Notes under the pieces: generated by a model | What the model was told of the DNA's origin: nothing | Databases searched by the model: none | The model's input: the letters and a program-made list of their open reading frames with translations, nothing else | Source: Nocardioides marinus | GTDB taxonomy: Bacteria; Pseudomonadota; Alphaproteobacteria; Rhodobacterales; Rhodobacteraceae | DNA length: 64,000 nucleotides | Assembly: GCA_019801415.1 (NCBI GenBank) | Contig: JAHVJD010000007.1 | Coordinates: forward strand, 157,544-221,543 | Direction: 5' to 3' | Shown: positions 1-7,865 of the stretch, piece by piece | Layout: each line of letters begins with the position of its first letter | Numbering within the stretch: position 1 is the stretch's first letter | Program-made: the position numbers and the translations under genes

Positions 1-321
1 AATGCCCGGCGCATCGACGCCCGCCAGCGGCGTGGCGGCATCGCGGGGGACCTCGCCGTTGCTGGCCAGCGCCAGGTAACGCCCGCAGCACACCCGCAGG
101 AAAGAGGTGAAATTGCCCAGATCATGATCCGCATCCAGACTTTCGTGATAGAGTTTGGTGATCAGCTGGTTCACCGTCATCGCGTCCCGCGCGGCAATCT
201 CTTCCAGGATGTCCCAGAAAAACCGCTCAACCCGGATCGAGGTCGCCATGCCGTCGATCCGCAGCGACTTGGTGCGGCTCTCCCAGAGGTCGGGGTCGGC
301 ACCGATGAACAGCTCGCACAT
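1..321 (-). CDS. Ribbon-helix-helix domain protein (RHH_4-like), 3' end cut off by the window
   Basis: The minus-strand frame is open for 107 codons from an ATG at 321 to the window edge, so only the N-terminal part is seen. It begins MCELFIGADP and contains the SIRVERFFWDIL and TVNQLITKLYHE segments, the strand-helix-helix layout of the ribbon-helix-helix family common in Alphaproteobacteria (RHH_4). Such proteins are presumed DNA-binding regulators, but the target is unknown. A GGGAGAG purine run lies just before the ATG and supports this start. The gene lies downstream of the DJ-1/PfpI gene on the same strand, 63 bases away, and could be co-transcribed with it. Confidence 0.75.
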   Translation of the reverse strand, partial: MCELFIGADPDLWESRTKSLRIDGMATSIRVERFFWDILEEIAARDAMTVNQLITKLYHESLDADHDLGNFTSFLRVCCGRYLALASNGEVPRDAATPLAGVDAPGI

Positions 322-384
322 GTCTCTCTCTCCCGTCTGGCAGCAAGTGCCCCGCCAGCCCGAGCGGGCGGGGCAGGGCGCCGA

Positions 385-942
385 TTACAGCAGCGCCATG
401 AACTGGCGCAGCCAGGCCGGGTGCGCAGGCCAGGCCGGAGCCGTCACCAGATTGCCATCGGTCACCGCCTCTGTCACCTCGATATCGGCATAGGTACCGC
501 CCGCGGCTTTCACCTCGGGTGCGCAGGCGGGATAGGCCGAGCATTGCCGCCCCTCCAGCGCACCCGCCGCCGCCAGCAGCTGCGCGCCGTGGCAGATCGC
601 CGCCACCGGTTTGTTGGTCTCAAAGAAGTGCCGTACCATCGCCAGAACCTCCTCGTTCAGCCGAAGATATTCCGGCGCGCGGCCACCGGGCACCACCAAC
701 GCGTCATATTTCGCGGGATCGACCGCGGCGAAATCCGCGTTCAGCGCAAAATTATGGCCGGGCTTCTCGCTGTAGGTCTGGTCGCCCTCAAAATCGTGGA
801 TTGCCGTCTTCACCGTCTCGCCCGCTGCCTTGCCGGGGCAGACCGCATCCACCTCGTGGCCGCAGGCCAGAAGGGTCTGGAACGGCACCATGGTCTCATA
901 GTCCTCGGTGTAGTCGCCGGTGATCATTAATACGCGTGCCAT
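385..942 (-). CDS. DJ-1/PfpI family protein
   Basis: The product is 185 residues. It shows the DJ-1/PfpI fold signatures: an N-terminal ARVLMITGD strand, [10 protein letters not shown] around residues 85-94, and the nucleophile elbow [10 protein letters not shown] with Cys117 and His118. Family members act as deglycases, glyoxalases, chaperones or intracellular peptidases. The substrate cannot be told from sequence. The ATG at 942 is preferred over one six codons upstream because GAGGAGG lies immediately before it and MARVLM is the family-like start. The protein looks soluble, with no signal peptide. The gene is divergent from uvrD. Confidence 0.88.
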   Translation of the reverse strand: MARVLMITGDYTEDYETMVPFQTLLACGHEVDAVCPGKAAGETVKTAIHDFEGDQTYSEKPGHNFALNADFAAVDPAKYDALVVPGGRAPEYLRLNEEVLAMVRHFFETNKPVAAICHGAQLLAAAGALEGRQCSAYPACAPEVKAAGGTYADIEVTEAVTDGNLVTAPAWPAHPAWLRQFMALL

Positions 943-1101
943 CTTGATCCTCCTCTGCAATTGGCAGGGAAGGGGCTAGCACCTCGGCCGCCTGCCGGGG
1001 TATTAGGCGGATACTACATTGCCGCGGTGGGGTGGAATTGGTGGGAACAGAATGTGAACGTCCCCTTTCCGCCGCGCCTGAATCACGCTAGGATCACGGG
1101 T

Positions 1102-3450
1102 ATGAGCAGTTTTGACGAAATGGACGCCTTTGAGGGCGCATCGCTGTCGGCCCGGGCCATGCAGGCGCGGCCGATGCCCTATCTGGACAGCCTCAACCCG
1201 GCGCAGCGCGAGGCGGTGGAATGTCTGGACGGTCCGGTCCTGATGCTGGCAGGCGCCGGCACCGGCAAGACCAAGGCGCTGACCACCCGCATCGTGCATC
1301 TTCTCAGCACCGGCCGGGCGCGGCCCAATGAGATCCTGTCGGTGACCTTCACCAACAAGGCCGCGCGCGAGATGAAGGAGCGGGTCGGCGGCATGCTCGG
1401 CCAGGCGGTCGAGGGAATGCCCTGGCTTGGCACCTTCCACTCCATCTGCGTCAAGCAGCTGCGCCGCCACGCCGAGCTGGTCGGGCTGAAATCGAATTTC
1501 ACCATCCTCGACACCGACGACCAGATCCGCCTGTTGAAGCAACTGGTTCAGGCCGCGGGCGTGGACGACAAACGCTGGCCCGCACGGATGCTGGCGGGCA
1601 TCATCGACGACTGGAAGAACCGCGCCCTGACGCCCGACCATGTGCCCTCGGCCGATGCGGGGGCCTACAACAACCGCGGCATTGAATTCTACGCCCAGTA
1701 CCAGACCCGCCTGCGCGAGCTGAACGCAGTCGATTTCGGTGACCTGCTCTTGCACATGGTGACGATTTTCCAGAACCACGGGGATGTGCTGGAGCAGTAT
1801 CAGCGCTGGTTCCGCTACATCATGGTGGACGAATACCAGGATACCAACGTCGCCCAGTACCTCTGGCTGCGGCTCTTGGCGGGGGCACACAAGAATATCT
1901 GCTGCGTCGGCGACGACGACCAGTCGATCTACGGCTGGCGCGGTGCCGAAGTGGGCAACATCCTGCGGTTTGAAAAGGATTTTCCCGGCGCCATGGTGGT
2001 CCGGCTGGAGCAGAACTACCGCTCCACCGGTCATATCCTGGCCGCCGCCGCGGGCGTCATTCGCGGCAATCAGGGGCGTCTTGGCAAGGAGCTGTGGACC
2101 GATGCCGGTGACGGCGAAAAGGTTCGCCTGATCGGCCATTGGGACGGCGAGGAAGAGGCCCGCTGGATCGGCGAGGAGATCGAGGCGATGCAGCGCGGCA
2201 CCCGCGGCCAGCGCCCCATCGGCCTCAACAGCATGGCGATTCTCGTCCGTGCCTCGCACCAGATGCGCGCGTTCGAGGATCGCTTCCTCACCATCGGCCT
2301 GCCATACCGCGTGATCGGCGGCCCGCGCTTCTATGAGCGGCTCGAGATTCGCGATGCCATGGCCTATTTCCGCGTCGTGACCTCGCCCGAGGACGATCTG
2401 GCGTTCGAGCGCATCGTCAACACGCCCAAGCGCGGCCTTGGCGACAAGGCGCAGCAGACCATCCAGATCATCGCCCGCGAAAACGGTGTGTCATTGGTCG
2501 AGGGCGCGCGGCTGGCGGTCGAGTCGGGCCAGATCAAGGGCAAGGGCGCGGGCAAGCTGCGCGAGCTGGTCGACAGCATCGCCCGCTGGGGTCGCATGGC
2601 CGACGATGGCGACATCAGCCACATGGAACTGGCCGAGATCATCCTCGATGAAAGCGGCTATACCGCCCATTGGCAGAACGACAAGAACCCGGATTCGCCC
2701 GGCCGCCTCGAAAACCTCAAGGAACTGGTCAAGGCGCTGGAGAACTTTGAAAACCTTCAGGGCTTCCTCGAACACGTCAGCCTGGTGATGGACAATGACA
2801 AGCAGGACGCGGACGAAAAGGTGTCGATCATGACCCTGCACGCGGCCAAGGGGCTGGAATTCCCCGCCGTCTTCCTGCCGGGCTGGGAGGACGGGTTGTT
2901 CCCCTCGCAGCGCTCGATGGATGAAAGCGGCCAGAAGGGGCTCGAGGAAGAGCGCCGCCTCGCCTATGTCGGCATCACGCGGGCCGAGGAAGTCTGCACC
3001 ATCTCCTTTGCCGGCAACCGCCGGGTGTTCGGCCAGTGGCAGTCGCAACTGCCCTCGCGCTTCATCGACGAGCTGCCCGAGGAGCACGTTGAGGTGCTGA
3101 CCGGCAGCGGCTATGGCGTCGGCGCGGCGGGGGCATCTGATTACGGCGTGCGCTCCACCATCGAGGACAAGATGGCACAGGCCGACGGCTACAACTCGCC
3201 GGGCTGGAAGCGGCTGCAGGCGCGCTCCGGCCAGCGCGGGCTGAGCCAGCCCAAGGAAAGCCGCCACCAGGTGATCGATCTGACCGCCACCTCCAGCTTC
3301 ACCCTGGGCGAGCGGGTGTTCCACCAGAAATTCGGCTACGGCGCGATTCTCGGCATCGAAGGTGACAAGCTGGAAGTCGATTTCGAGAAGGCCGGTCCGA
3401 AGAAGGTCGTGGCCCGCTTCGTTTCGGCAGCGGACGACATCCCGTTCTGA
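1102..3450 (+). CDS. uvrD: UvrD/PcrA-type superfamily 1A DNA helicase
   Basis: This 782-residue ATP-dependent 3'-5' DNA helicase is expected to act in nucleotide excision repair, mismatch repair and replication-conflict processing. Visible motifs: Q-motif LNPAQREAV (31-39), Walker A GAGTGKT (51-57), motif Ia VTFTNKAAREM, Walker B DEYQDTN (243-249), motif III DDDQSIYGWRGA, QNYRS, motif V MTLHAAKGLEF and motif VI YVGITRAEE. The last about 45 residues form the Tudor-like C-terminal domain of PcrA/UvrD (GERVFHQKFGYGAILG). The reading frame stays open to 961, but MSSFDEMDAF at 1102 is the likely start, preceded by AGGATCACGG. It converges on the DUF1127/sRNA unit. Confidence 0.95.
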   Translation: MSSFDEMDAFEGASLSARAMQARPMPYLDSLNPAQREAVECLDGPVLMLAGAGTGKTKALTTRIVHLLSTGRARPNEILSVTFTNKAAREMKERVGGMLGQAVEGMPWLGTFHSICVKQLRRHAELVGLKSNFTILDTDDQIRLLKQLVQAAGVDDKRWPARMLAGIIDDWKNRALTPDHVPSADAGAYNNRGIEFYAQYQTRLRELNAVDFGDLLLHMVTIFQNHGDVLEQYQRWFRYIMVDEYQDTNVAQYLWLRLLAGAHKNICCVGDDDQSIYGWRGAEVGNILRFEKDFPGAMVVRLEQNYRSTGHILAAAAGVIRGNQGRLGKELWTDAGDGEKVRLIGHWDGEEEARWIGEEIEAMQRGTRGQRPIGLNSMAILVRASHQMRAFEDRFLTIGLPYRVIGGPRFYERLEIRDAMAYFRVVTSPEDDLAFERIVNTPKRGLGDKAQQTIQIIARENGVSLVEGARLAVESGQIKGKGAGKLRELVDSIARWGRMADDGDISHMELAEIILDESGYTAHWQNDKNPDSPGRLENLKELVKALENFENLQGFLEHVSLVMDNDKQDADEKVSIMTLHAAKGLEFPAVFLPGWEDGLFPSQRSMDESGQKGLEEERRLAYVGITRAEEVCTISFAGNRRVFGQWQSQLPSRFIDELPEEHVEVLTGSGYGVGAAGASDYGVRSTIEDKMAQADGYNSPGWKRLQARSGQRGLSQPKESRHQVIDLTATSSFTLGERVFHQKFGYGAILGIEGDKLEVDFEKAGPKKVVARFVSAADDIPF

Positions 3451-3502
3451 GCGACGCGCGGCCCTGAACGCGTTGGATAAGCCTCTTCACGACAGATAAA
3501 TG

Positions 3503-3594
3503 CCCCGGCATGGCCGGGGGATCGGATCGCCTTGGCGATCCGATCCGGGCGCGGCAGCGGCGGCGGGCAGCAGGGCTGCCCGCCGCCGCTGCCC
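3503..3594. repeat. Three tandem GC-rich hairpins after uvrD
   Basis: Three perfect inverted repeats lie end to end. Arms 3503-3509/3513-3519 are 7 bp with loop ATG. Arms 3519-3531/3534-3546 are 13 bp with a 2-base loop. Arms 3553-3571/3575-3593 are 19 bp with a 3-base loop. They lie between the uvrD stop and the end of the convergent sRNA unit. No T-run follows the last stem on the plus strand. They may act as a bidirectional transcription barrier or 3'-end stabiliser, but the role is inferred. Confidence 0.7.
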
Positions 3595-3661
3595 TTCATT
3601 GCAAAGTTCTGGCGCAAAGTGGCCTGTCCGGCGCGGGCAAGGACTGGGTCGCGGATGTCTG

Positions 3662-3752
3662 AAAATACAAAAACGGCGGCGCCCAGGGAGGAGGAGGGGG
3701 CACCGCCGTTCTGTCATACACCGGGATTAAGGGAGGAGGAGGTCCCGGTGAT
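3662..3752 (-). ncRNA. CcsR/cuckoo-type sRNA, distal copy, with intrinsic terminator
   Basis: Read on the minus strand, two hairpins stand 8 bases apart. The first has 8-bp arms (3743-3750/3719-3726) and the second has arms 3703-3710/3672-3679 plus further inner pairs. Both loops carry CCTCCTCCTCCCT. The second stem runs straight into TTTTTGTATTTT on the minus strand, so it also serves as a Rho-independent terminator. In R. sphaeroides each CcsR sRNA consists of two stem-loops with CCUCCUCCC in the loops and is cut from the transcript of an upstream DUF1127 gene (RSP_6037, CcaF1). The arrangement here is the same. Ends are approximate. Confidence 0.82.
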
Positions 3753-3779
3753 CCAAGCCCGGCTTTCGGCCGGTATAGG

Positions 3780-3858
3780 GTGCGGCGGCATCAGGGAGGA
3801 GGAGGATGCCACCGCGTAGTACAGGCTCTTCAAGGGAGGAGGAGAAAGAGCCTGATCT
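3780..3858 (-). ncRNA. CcsR/cuckoo-type sRNA, proximal copy
   Basis: It starts a few bases after the DUF1127 stop. There are two hairpins on the minus strand, separated by 6 bases: arms 3846-3854/3822-3830 (9 bp), and arms 3805-3810/3787-3792 extended by 3812-3815/3782-3785 across one mismatch. Both loops hold CTCCTCCTCCCT. A 31-base linker (3751-3781) separates this pair from the distal pair, so four hairpins fall naturally into two sRNAs of about 75-90 nt. The loop sequence resembles the anti-Shine-Dalgarno end of 16S rRNA, which suggests pairing with ribosome binding sites or a sponge role (inference). Ends are approximate. Confidence 0.82.
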
Positions 3859-3861
3859 CTG

Positions 3862-4071
3862 TTATTCGTTTTCGTAAGCCGCCTGATAGGCGATACGCTT
3901 GATTTCGGAACGGTGCAGACCCAGGTCCGCCAGCTCGCGGCCGCTCAGCTCCGACAGTTCCTTGACGGTCTGGCGGTACAGGCGGTAACGGGCGAATTTC
4001 GCCATCAGGCCGTCCAGTGCAGCAAAAGGCGACGCCAGTTTCACTGCGGTGATCTGTTGTGCTGCTGCCAT
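3862..4071 (-). CDS. Small DUF1127 protein (CcaF1-like)
   Basis: This is a 69-residue basic protein. The C-terminal half carries the DUF1127 pattern, with RQTVKELSELSGRELADLGLH around residues 33-53 followed by a positively charged end, IKRIAYQAAYENE. The ATG at 4071 has AAGGAA upstream and gives the normal family length; the frame is open further up but not family-like. The R. sphaeroides counterpart (CcaF1, RSP_6037) is a small RNA-binding protein made under stress and co-transcribed with CcsR sRNAs, and the same sRNA hairpins follow here directly. By analogy, expression is likely stress-controlled through alternative sigma factors; no promoter could be assigned with certainty. Confidence 0.9.
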   Translation of the reverse strand: MAAAQQITAVKLASPFAALDGLMAKFARYRLYRQTVKELSELSGRELADLGLHRSEIKRIAYQAAYENE

Positions 4072-4422
4072 CTTTTCGGTTCCTTCGTCTTGCCGTCCGG
4101 CCGTTTCGTCCTGCGCCCCAGTGGCGCTTCTTGTGATACAATTTACGGATATGCTGCGGACGCACAATCCCGTGTCTGGTCAATGCCGCTATGCAGCAAA
4201 TGCATGGGTGGAAGCCGCTACCGTTCTGATAGTGCCGGATTTTTTGGCATCACCTTTGTGATGTGCCGCGGATCTCGGCGCAGGCTTGCATGGATTGCAT
4301 AGGGGAACTGGCGTCAATCTTGACAGGTCTTTGCACGGTCTGGCCCCGGGGCTGTCGTCGCGGCTTCCATCGCCTCGACTCGCTGCATATATATGTGTCG
4401 GTCAAGAAGCAGGAGAGCAGCC
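4072..4422. promoter_or_regulatory. Divergent intergenic region between DUF1127 gene and mrp
   Basis: These 351 bases hold the promoters of two divergent units and no credible gene. On the minus strand, TTGTGC-16 bases-TAAATT (about 4143-4170) is a weak sigma-70-like candidate for the DUF1127/sRNA unit. On the plus strand, a perfect 10-bp palindrome CATATATATG (4386-4395) lies 27 bases before the mrp start, and AGGAG (4409-4413) is the mrp ribosome site. Neither promoter is certain. Confidence 0.4.
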
Positions 4423-5487
4423 ATGCCGGTCACCCAGGAACAGATTCACGCAGCGCTGGAGCGTCTGCAGCTGCCGGACGGCGGCACGCTGGTGTCGCGC
4501 GACATGCTGCGCGCCCTGCGCATCGAGGACGGCAAGGTCAGCTTCGTGATCGAAGCGCCCAGCCCCGAGGTGGCCAAGCAGATGGAACCGCTGCGCCGCG
4601 CCGCCGAGGCCGCGGTGGCGGAGCTGGCGGGGGTCAGCGACGTCTCGGTGGCGCTGACCGCCCATGCGGCGCAGCAGCCTGCGCCCAGCCTCAAGGTCGG
4701 CGGTCATCCCAAGCCGCAGGCGGAGCCGCTGAAACCGGCGGGGGTGAAGCGCATTCTGGCAGTGGCCTCGGGCAAGGGCGGCGTGGGCAAATCCACCGTG
4801 GCCTCCAACCTCGCCGTGGCGCTGGCCAGGCAGGGCCGCAAGGTGGGCCTGCTGGACGCCGACATCTACGGACCCTCGCAGCCCCGCATGATGGGCGCAA
4901 AGGGGCGCCCGGCCAGCCCTGACGGCAAGATCATCGAGCCGCTGCACGCCCATGGCGTCACTCTTATGTCGATCGGCTTCATGCTGGAGGAGGGCAAGGC
5001 GGTAGTCTGGCGCGGCCCGATGCTGATGGGCGCGTTGCAGCAGATGCTGGGCCAGGTCAACTGGGGCGAGCTGGACGTGCTGATCGTCGACCTGCCGCCC
5101 GGCACCGGCGACGTGCAGCTGACGCTGTGCACCCGGGCCGAGCTGACCGGCGCCATCGTCGTCTCCACGCCGCAGGACGTCGCGCTGCTGGACGCGCGCA
5201 AGGCGATGGACATGTTCAAGACGCTGAAGACCCCGGTGCTGGGGCTGATCGAGAACATGTCCTTCTTTACCTGCCCGGATTGCGGCGGCGAACATCATAT
5301 CTTTGGTCACGGCGGTGTCGCGGCCGAGGCCGAAGGGCTGGGCCTGCCGCTGCTGGGCGCGCTGCCGATTGATCTCGAAACCCGTCTGGCGGGCGATGGT
5401 GGCACCCCGATTGCGGCGGGGGATGGGCCGATGGCCCAGGCCTACGCCCGGATCGCCGAAGGGCTGGTCAAGGGCGGCATGGCCTGA
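4423..5487 (+). CDS. mrp: Mrp/ApbC/NBP35-family iron-sulfur cluster carrier
   Basis: The 354-residue cytosolic ATPase is expected to bind and transfer 4Fe-4S clusters to apoproteins. The N-terminal about 85 residues form the MIP18/DUF59-like domain seen in many Mrp proteins. The P-loop ATPase follows with the deviant Walker A SGKGGVGKST, LLDADIYGPSQPRMMG and DLPPGTGDVQ. The cluster-binding CPDC pair lies in FFTCPDCGGEHH. AGGAG stands before the ATG at 4423; codons further upstream in frame lack family similarity. A strong terminator follows 43 bases after the stop, so it appears monocistronic. Confidence 0.93.
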   Translation: MPVTQEQIHAALERLQLPDGGTLVSRDMLRALRIEDGKVSFVIEAPSPEVAKQMEPLRRAAEAAVAELAGVSDVSVALTAHAAQQPAPSLKVGGHPKPQAEPLKPAGVKRILAVASGKGGVGKSTVASNLAVALARQGRKVGLLDADIYGPSQPRMMGAKGRPASPDGKIIEPLHAHGVTLMSIGFMLEEGKAVVWRGPMLMGALQQMLGQVNWGELDVLIVDLPPGTGDVQLTLCTRAELTGAIVVSTPQDVALLDARKAMDMFKTLKTPVLGLIENMSFFTCPDCGGEHHIFGHGGVAAEAEGLGLPLLGALPIDLETRLAGDGGTPIAAGDGPMAQAYARIAEGLVKGGMA

Positions 5488-5530
5488 TCGCCCCGCGGCC
5501 AACCCGGCTGCCTTTCGTATTTCTGCACAG

Positions 5531-5556
5531 CGGCCCGTCTTTCGGCGGGCCGTTTT
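5531..5556 (+). terminator. Rho-independent terminator of mrp
   Basis: A 7-bp GC-only stem CGGCCCG/CGGGCCG (5531-5537/5546-5552) with an 8-base loop is followed by TTTT. It lies 43 bases after the mrp stop and separates mrp from the mraZ upstream region. Confidence 0.8.
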
Positions 5557-5679
5557 GTGTTGCCCGCGCCGCCGGTGGGCGCCGACAGGGCCGCCGTTTC
5601 GGGAGGCGGAATGGGCCGGGATGGGATCGCCTGCCGGATCCGGGGCGGTCTGGCCCTTCCGGCGGCGGAGGGCTGCGCA

Positions 5680-5759
5680 TGGGACCACTGGGAAACCGTG
5701 GGAAGATTGGGAAACGACGGGACAGGCGGGAATTCATGGGCGGCATGGGAATTCATGGC
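5680..5759 (+). promoter_or_regulatory. Periodic (T/C)GGG array upstream of mraZ, candidate MraZ operator
   Basis: TGGG or CGGG occurs at 5680, 5689, 5699, 5708, 5718, 5727, 5737 and 5746, with a partial ninth TGG at 5756. Spacing alternates 9, 10, 9, 10, 9, 10, 9, 10. The array can therefore be read as four tandem 19-bp units, each with two G-triplets; seven of the eight full repeats are followed by A. In E. coli, MraZ represses its own operon by binding TGGGN direct repeats separated by 5 bases. The array here has about the same one-turn spacing but more copies. Binding by the mraZ product at 6363 is an inference. A looser cluster (CGGGA 5888, CGGGA 5903, TGGGA 5913) follows. Confidence 0.65.
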
Positions 5760-6272
5760 CATCTCGCGCGCACTTTCAGCTTGCCGTTGCGAATCACTCG
5801 GTGTTGAACCGTGGAAAAGGGCCGGTTTTGCTGCGAAGGTTGGGCTGATTGCGGAACATGACGCGAACATTCTTGAATCGGCGATGCCGGGATCAGGAAT
5901 CGCGGGAAACTATGGGAAAAAATATCTCTCTGCAATCTGGATCTATATCTAGTGTTTGCGGAGAGTTTGCGCACCACAGAAGCTAAGATGGGGCCGAAAT
6001 GAGGGAGATTCTGCTGCGAATCTCCTTCAATTTCTGCAAGAGTCCAGAGGGTTTGGGCAGAAAATGGTTGCAGGGCCATCAATTCCCATAGTATCCCTAA
6101 TTCATCGACGGAAACGAGGGACGGGGCGCCAAACGACCCCAGACCACAAAAACAAAAGCAGGTTTCATACAGGCCTTCGCTTTCCTCGAAAAACAGAGAT
6201 CCGGCGCGCGGGCGAGCAGACATCCCCCCAGGTGGCGCGCGCAGTCGGACATCCCGCAAGGCGGGCCAAGGC
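5760..6272 (+). other. Long gene-free region before mraZ (promoter and leader)
   Basis: No convincing coding frame is present; frames crossing it on both strands lack start signals or family similarity. It is clearly richer in A and T than the flanking genes. It holds a perfect 8-bp hairpin GGAGATTC/GAATCTCC (6004-6011/6018-6025) and a CCCGC/GCGGG hairpin at 6253-6265. The promoter of the division cluster is expected here, probably near the GGGA repeats at 5888-5917, but a clear -35/-10 pair was not found. It could also encode an untranslated RNA ending at the hairpin at 6273. Confidence 0.5.
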
Positions 6273-6310
6273 GGCGGGTTGATCAGTGGCAGCAGATCAA
6301 CCCGCCCCTT
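6273..6310 (+). terminator. Terminator-like hairpin in the mraZ leader (possible attenuator)
   Basis: A perfect 12-bp inverted repeat GGCGGGTTGATC/GATCAACCCGCC (6273-6284/6295-6306) with a 10-base loop is followed by CCTTTTC. It lies only 53 bases before the mraZ start and has no gene upstream on the same strand apart from mrp, which has its own terminator. It either attenuates transcription into the dcw operon or ends a short upstream transcript. Confidence 0.65.
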
Positions 6311-6362
6311 TTCATTCTGGGGGACGGATCAACGCGAGGGACGCGCGAAAAAGGACGGTAGA

Positions 6363-6866
6363 TTGGGCCGCAGGTTCAGAGGCGAAAGCCACCACAAGGT
6401 GGACAGCAAGGGGCGGGTGTCAATCCCGGCCTCTTTTCGCCGTGTGCTGGAGGCATCCGATCCCAACTGGCAGCCCGACCGCAACCCGGAATTGGTGATT
6501 GTCTACGGTGACCATCGCCGCAAGTTCCTGGAGTGCTATACTATAGAGGCAATCGAGGAGGTCGACGCCAAGATCGACCGCCTGCCGCGCGGCTCCATGC
6601 AACGCAAGATGCTGCAGCGGATGTTTCATGGTCAGTCCTTCCCGACCAACGTGGATGAGACCGGCCGCCTGGTGCTGCCTGCCAAGCTGCGCCAGAAAAT
6701 CGGTCTCGAGGGCGAGGCCTTCTTCATCGCGGCGGGGGATACCTTCCAGATCTGGAAGCCCGAAACCTACGAGGAAGAAGAGCTGGCCCAGACCGAGAAG
6801 TGGATGGAGGAACTGCCGGAAGACTTCGATCCGATGCAATTCCTTGATGGCGACGGAGACATTTAA
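6363..6866 (+). CDS. mraZ: Transcriptional regulator MraZ
   Basis: The 167-residue first gene of the dcw cluster has two MraZ/AbrB-like repeats. The first has KVDSKGRVSIPASFR near the N-terminus and the second NVDETGRLVLPAKLR, the two DxxGR DNA-binding motifs. In E. coli, MraZ forms rings, binds TGGG repeats and represses its own operon. The start is set at the TTG at 6363 (protein LGRRFRGESHHKVDSK, Met when initiated), because this is the family N-terminus and AGGACGG lies just before. No in-frame ATG is available there. rsmH follows after 3 bases. Confidence 0.92.
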   Translation: MGRRFRGESHHKVDSKGRVSIPASFRRVLEASDPNWQPDRNPELVIVYGDHRRKFLECYTIEAIEEVDAKIDRLPRGSMQRKMLQRMFHGQSFPTNVDETGRLVLPAKLRQKIGLEGEAFFIAAGDTFQIWKPETYEEEELAQTEKWMEELPEDFDPMQFLDGDGDI

Positions 6867-6869
6867 GAC

Positions 6870-7865
6870 ATGACCCAGGACCAGACAGCTGCCAATGGTC
6901 CCCATATTCCGGTTCTGCTGCGTCCGCTGCTCAAGGCGGTTGCCCCGGTGTCGGGGCGCTGGCTGGATGGCACCTTCGGCGCTGGCGGCTATACCCGTGG
7001 CCTGCTGGAGGCCGGGGCCGAACAGGTCATCGGCGTCGACCGCGACCCGCTTGCCTTCGAACTCGCGAAAGCCTGGGCGGGAGATTATGGCGACCGGCTG
7101 ATCCTGCAACCGGGTGTGTTTTCGCGCATGGATGAATACGCCCAGGATCTCGATGGCGTGGTGCTCGACCTCGGCGTTTCCTCGATGCAGCTGGACCTGG
7201 CCGAGCGCGGCTTTTCCTTCATGAAGGATGGCCCGCTGGACATGCGGATGTCGCAATCCGGCCCCTCCGCCGCCGATCTGATCGCCGAGCTGAGCGAGGC
7301 GCAGATTGCCGACATCCTGTTCCACTACGGCGAAGAGCGCGCCAGCCGCCGCATCGCCAAGGCGATCGTGCGCGAACGCACGGTGGAGCCGATCACCACC
7401 ACGCTGCGTCTGGCCAAGATCATCGAAAGCTGCCTGCCGCGCCCCAAGCCGGGCCAGTCGCACCCGGCGACCCGCAGCTTCCAGGGGCTGCGCATCGCGG
7501 TGAATGCCGAATACGAGGAGCTGTTCGAGGGCCTTCTGGCCGCCGAGCGGGCGCTGAAGCCGGGCGGGCTTCTGGCCGTGGTCACGTTCCACTCGGTCGA
7601 GGATCGCATGGTGAAACGTTTCTTCCAGCATCGCGCGGGCAAGACCGGTCGCGCCAACCGTTACGCGCCCGAGCAGGCCGAAGCCCCCGCGCAATTCGAG
7701 CTGGTCACCCGCAAGGCCGTCGGTCCCGATGAGCAGGAACTGGCAGAGAACCCGCGCAGCCGCAGCGCCCGCCTGCGGGTCGGACGCCGCACCGCGGCCG
7801 CGCCGGGGCCGATCTCGGCCAAGGAACTGGGCATGCCACAACTGAAGGAGGGCAACGGTCGATGA
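6870..7865 (+). CDS. rsmH: 16S rRNA (cytosine(1402)-N(4))-methyltransferase
   Basis: RsmH (MraW) is 331 residues and methylates N4 of C1402 in 16S rRNA using S-adenosylmethionine. The family N-terminus [13 protein letters not shown] is followed by the SAM motif DGTFGAGG (33-40) and GVDRDPLAF. Downstream, [30 protein letters not shown] and [13 protein letters not shown] are typical. Its TGA overlaps the ftsL ATG (ATGA), so translation of the two is probably coupled. Confidence 0.96.
   Translation: MTQDQTAANGPHIPVLLRPLLKAVAPVSGRWLDGTFGAGGYTRGLLEAGAEQVIGVDRDPLAFELAKAWAGDYGDRLILQPGVFSRMDEYAQDLDGVVLDLGVSSMQLDLAERGFSFMKDGPLDMRMSQSGPSAADLIAELSEAQIADILFHYGEERASRRIAKAIVRERTVEPITTTLRLAKIIESCLPRPKPGQSHPATRSFQGLRIAVNAEYEELFEGLLAAERALKPGGLLAVVTFHSVEDRMVKRFFQHRAGKTGRANRYAPEQAEAPAQFELVTRKAVGPDEQELAENPRSRSARLRVGRRTAAAPGPISAKELGMPQLKEGNGR

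Noticed and set aside
961..1101. Upstream extension of uvrD from a TTG at 961
   Set aside because: The 47 extra codons have no family similarity; MSSFDEMDAF at 1102 has a ribosome-site-like sequence and normal length.
3686..3845. Four plus-strand GGGAGGAGGAG runs as strong ribosome sites for short peptides
   Set aside because: Each lies in the loop of a perfect hairpin and is explained on the minus strand as the CCTCCTCCC loop of CcsR-type sRNAs; no sensible peptides follow.
5753..6259. 168-codon open frame on the minus strand before mraZ
   Set aside because: No ribosome site, no recognisable family, composition unlike neighbours, and it crosses structured leader elements.
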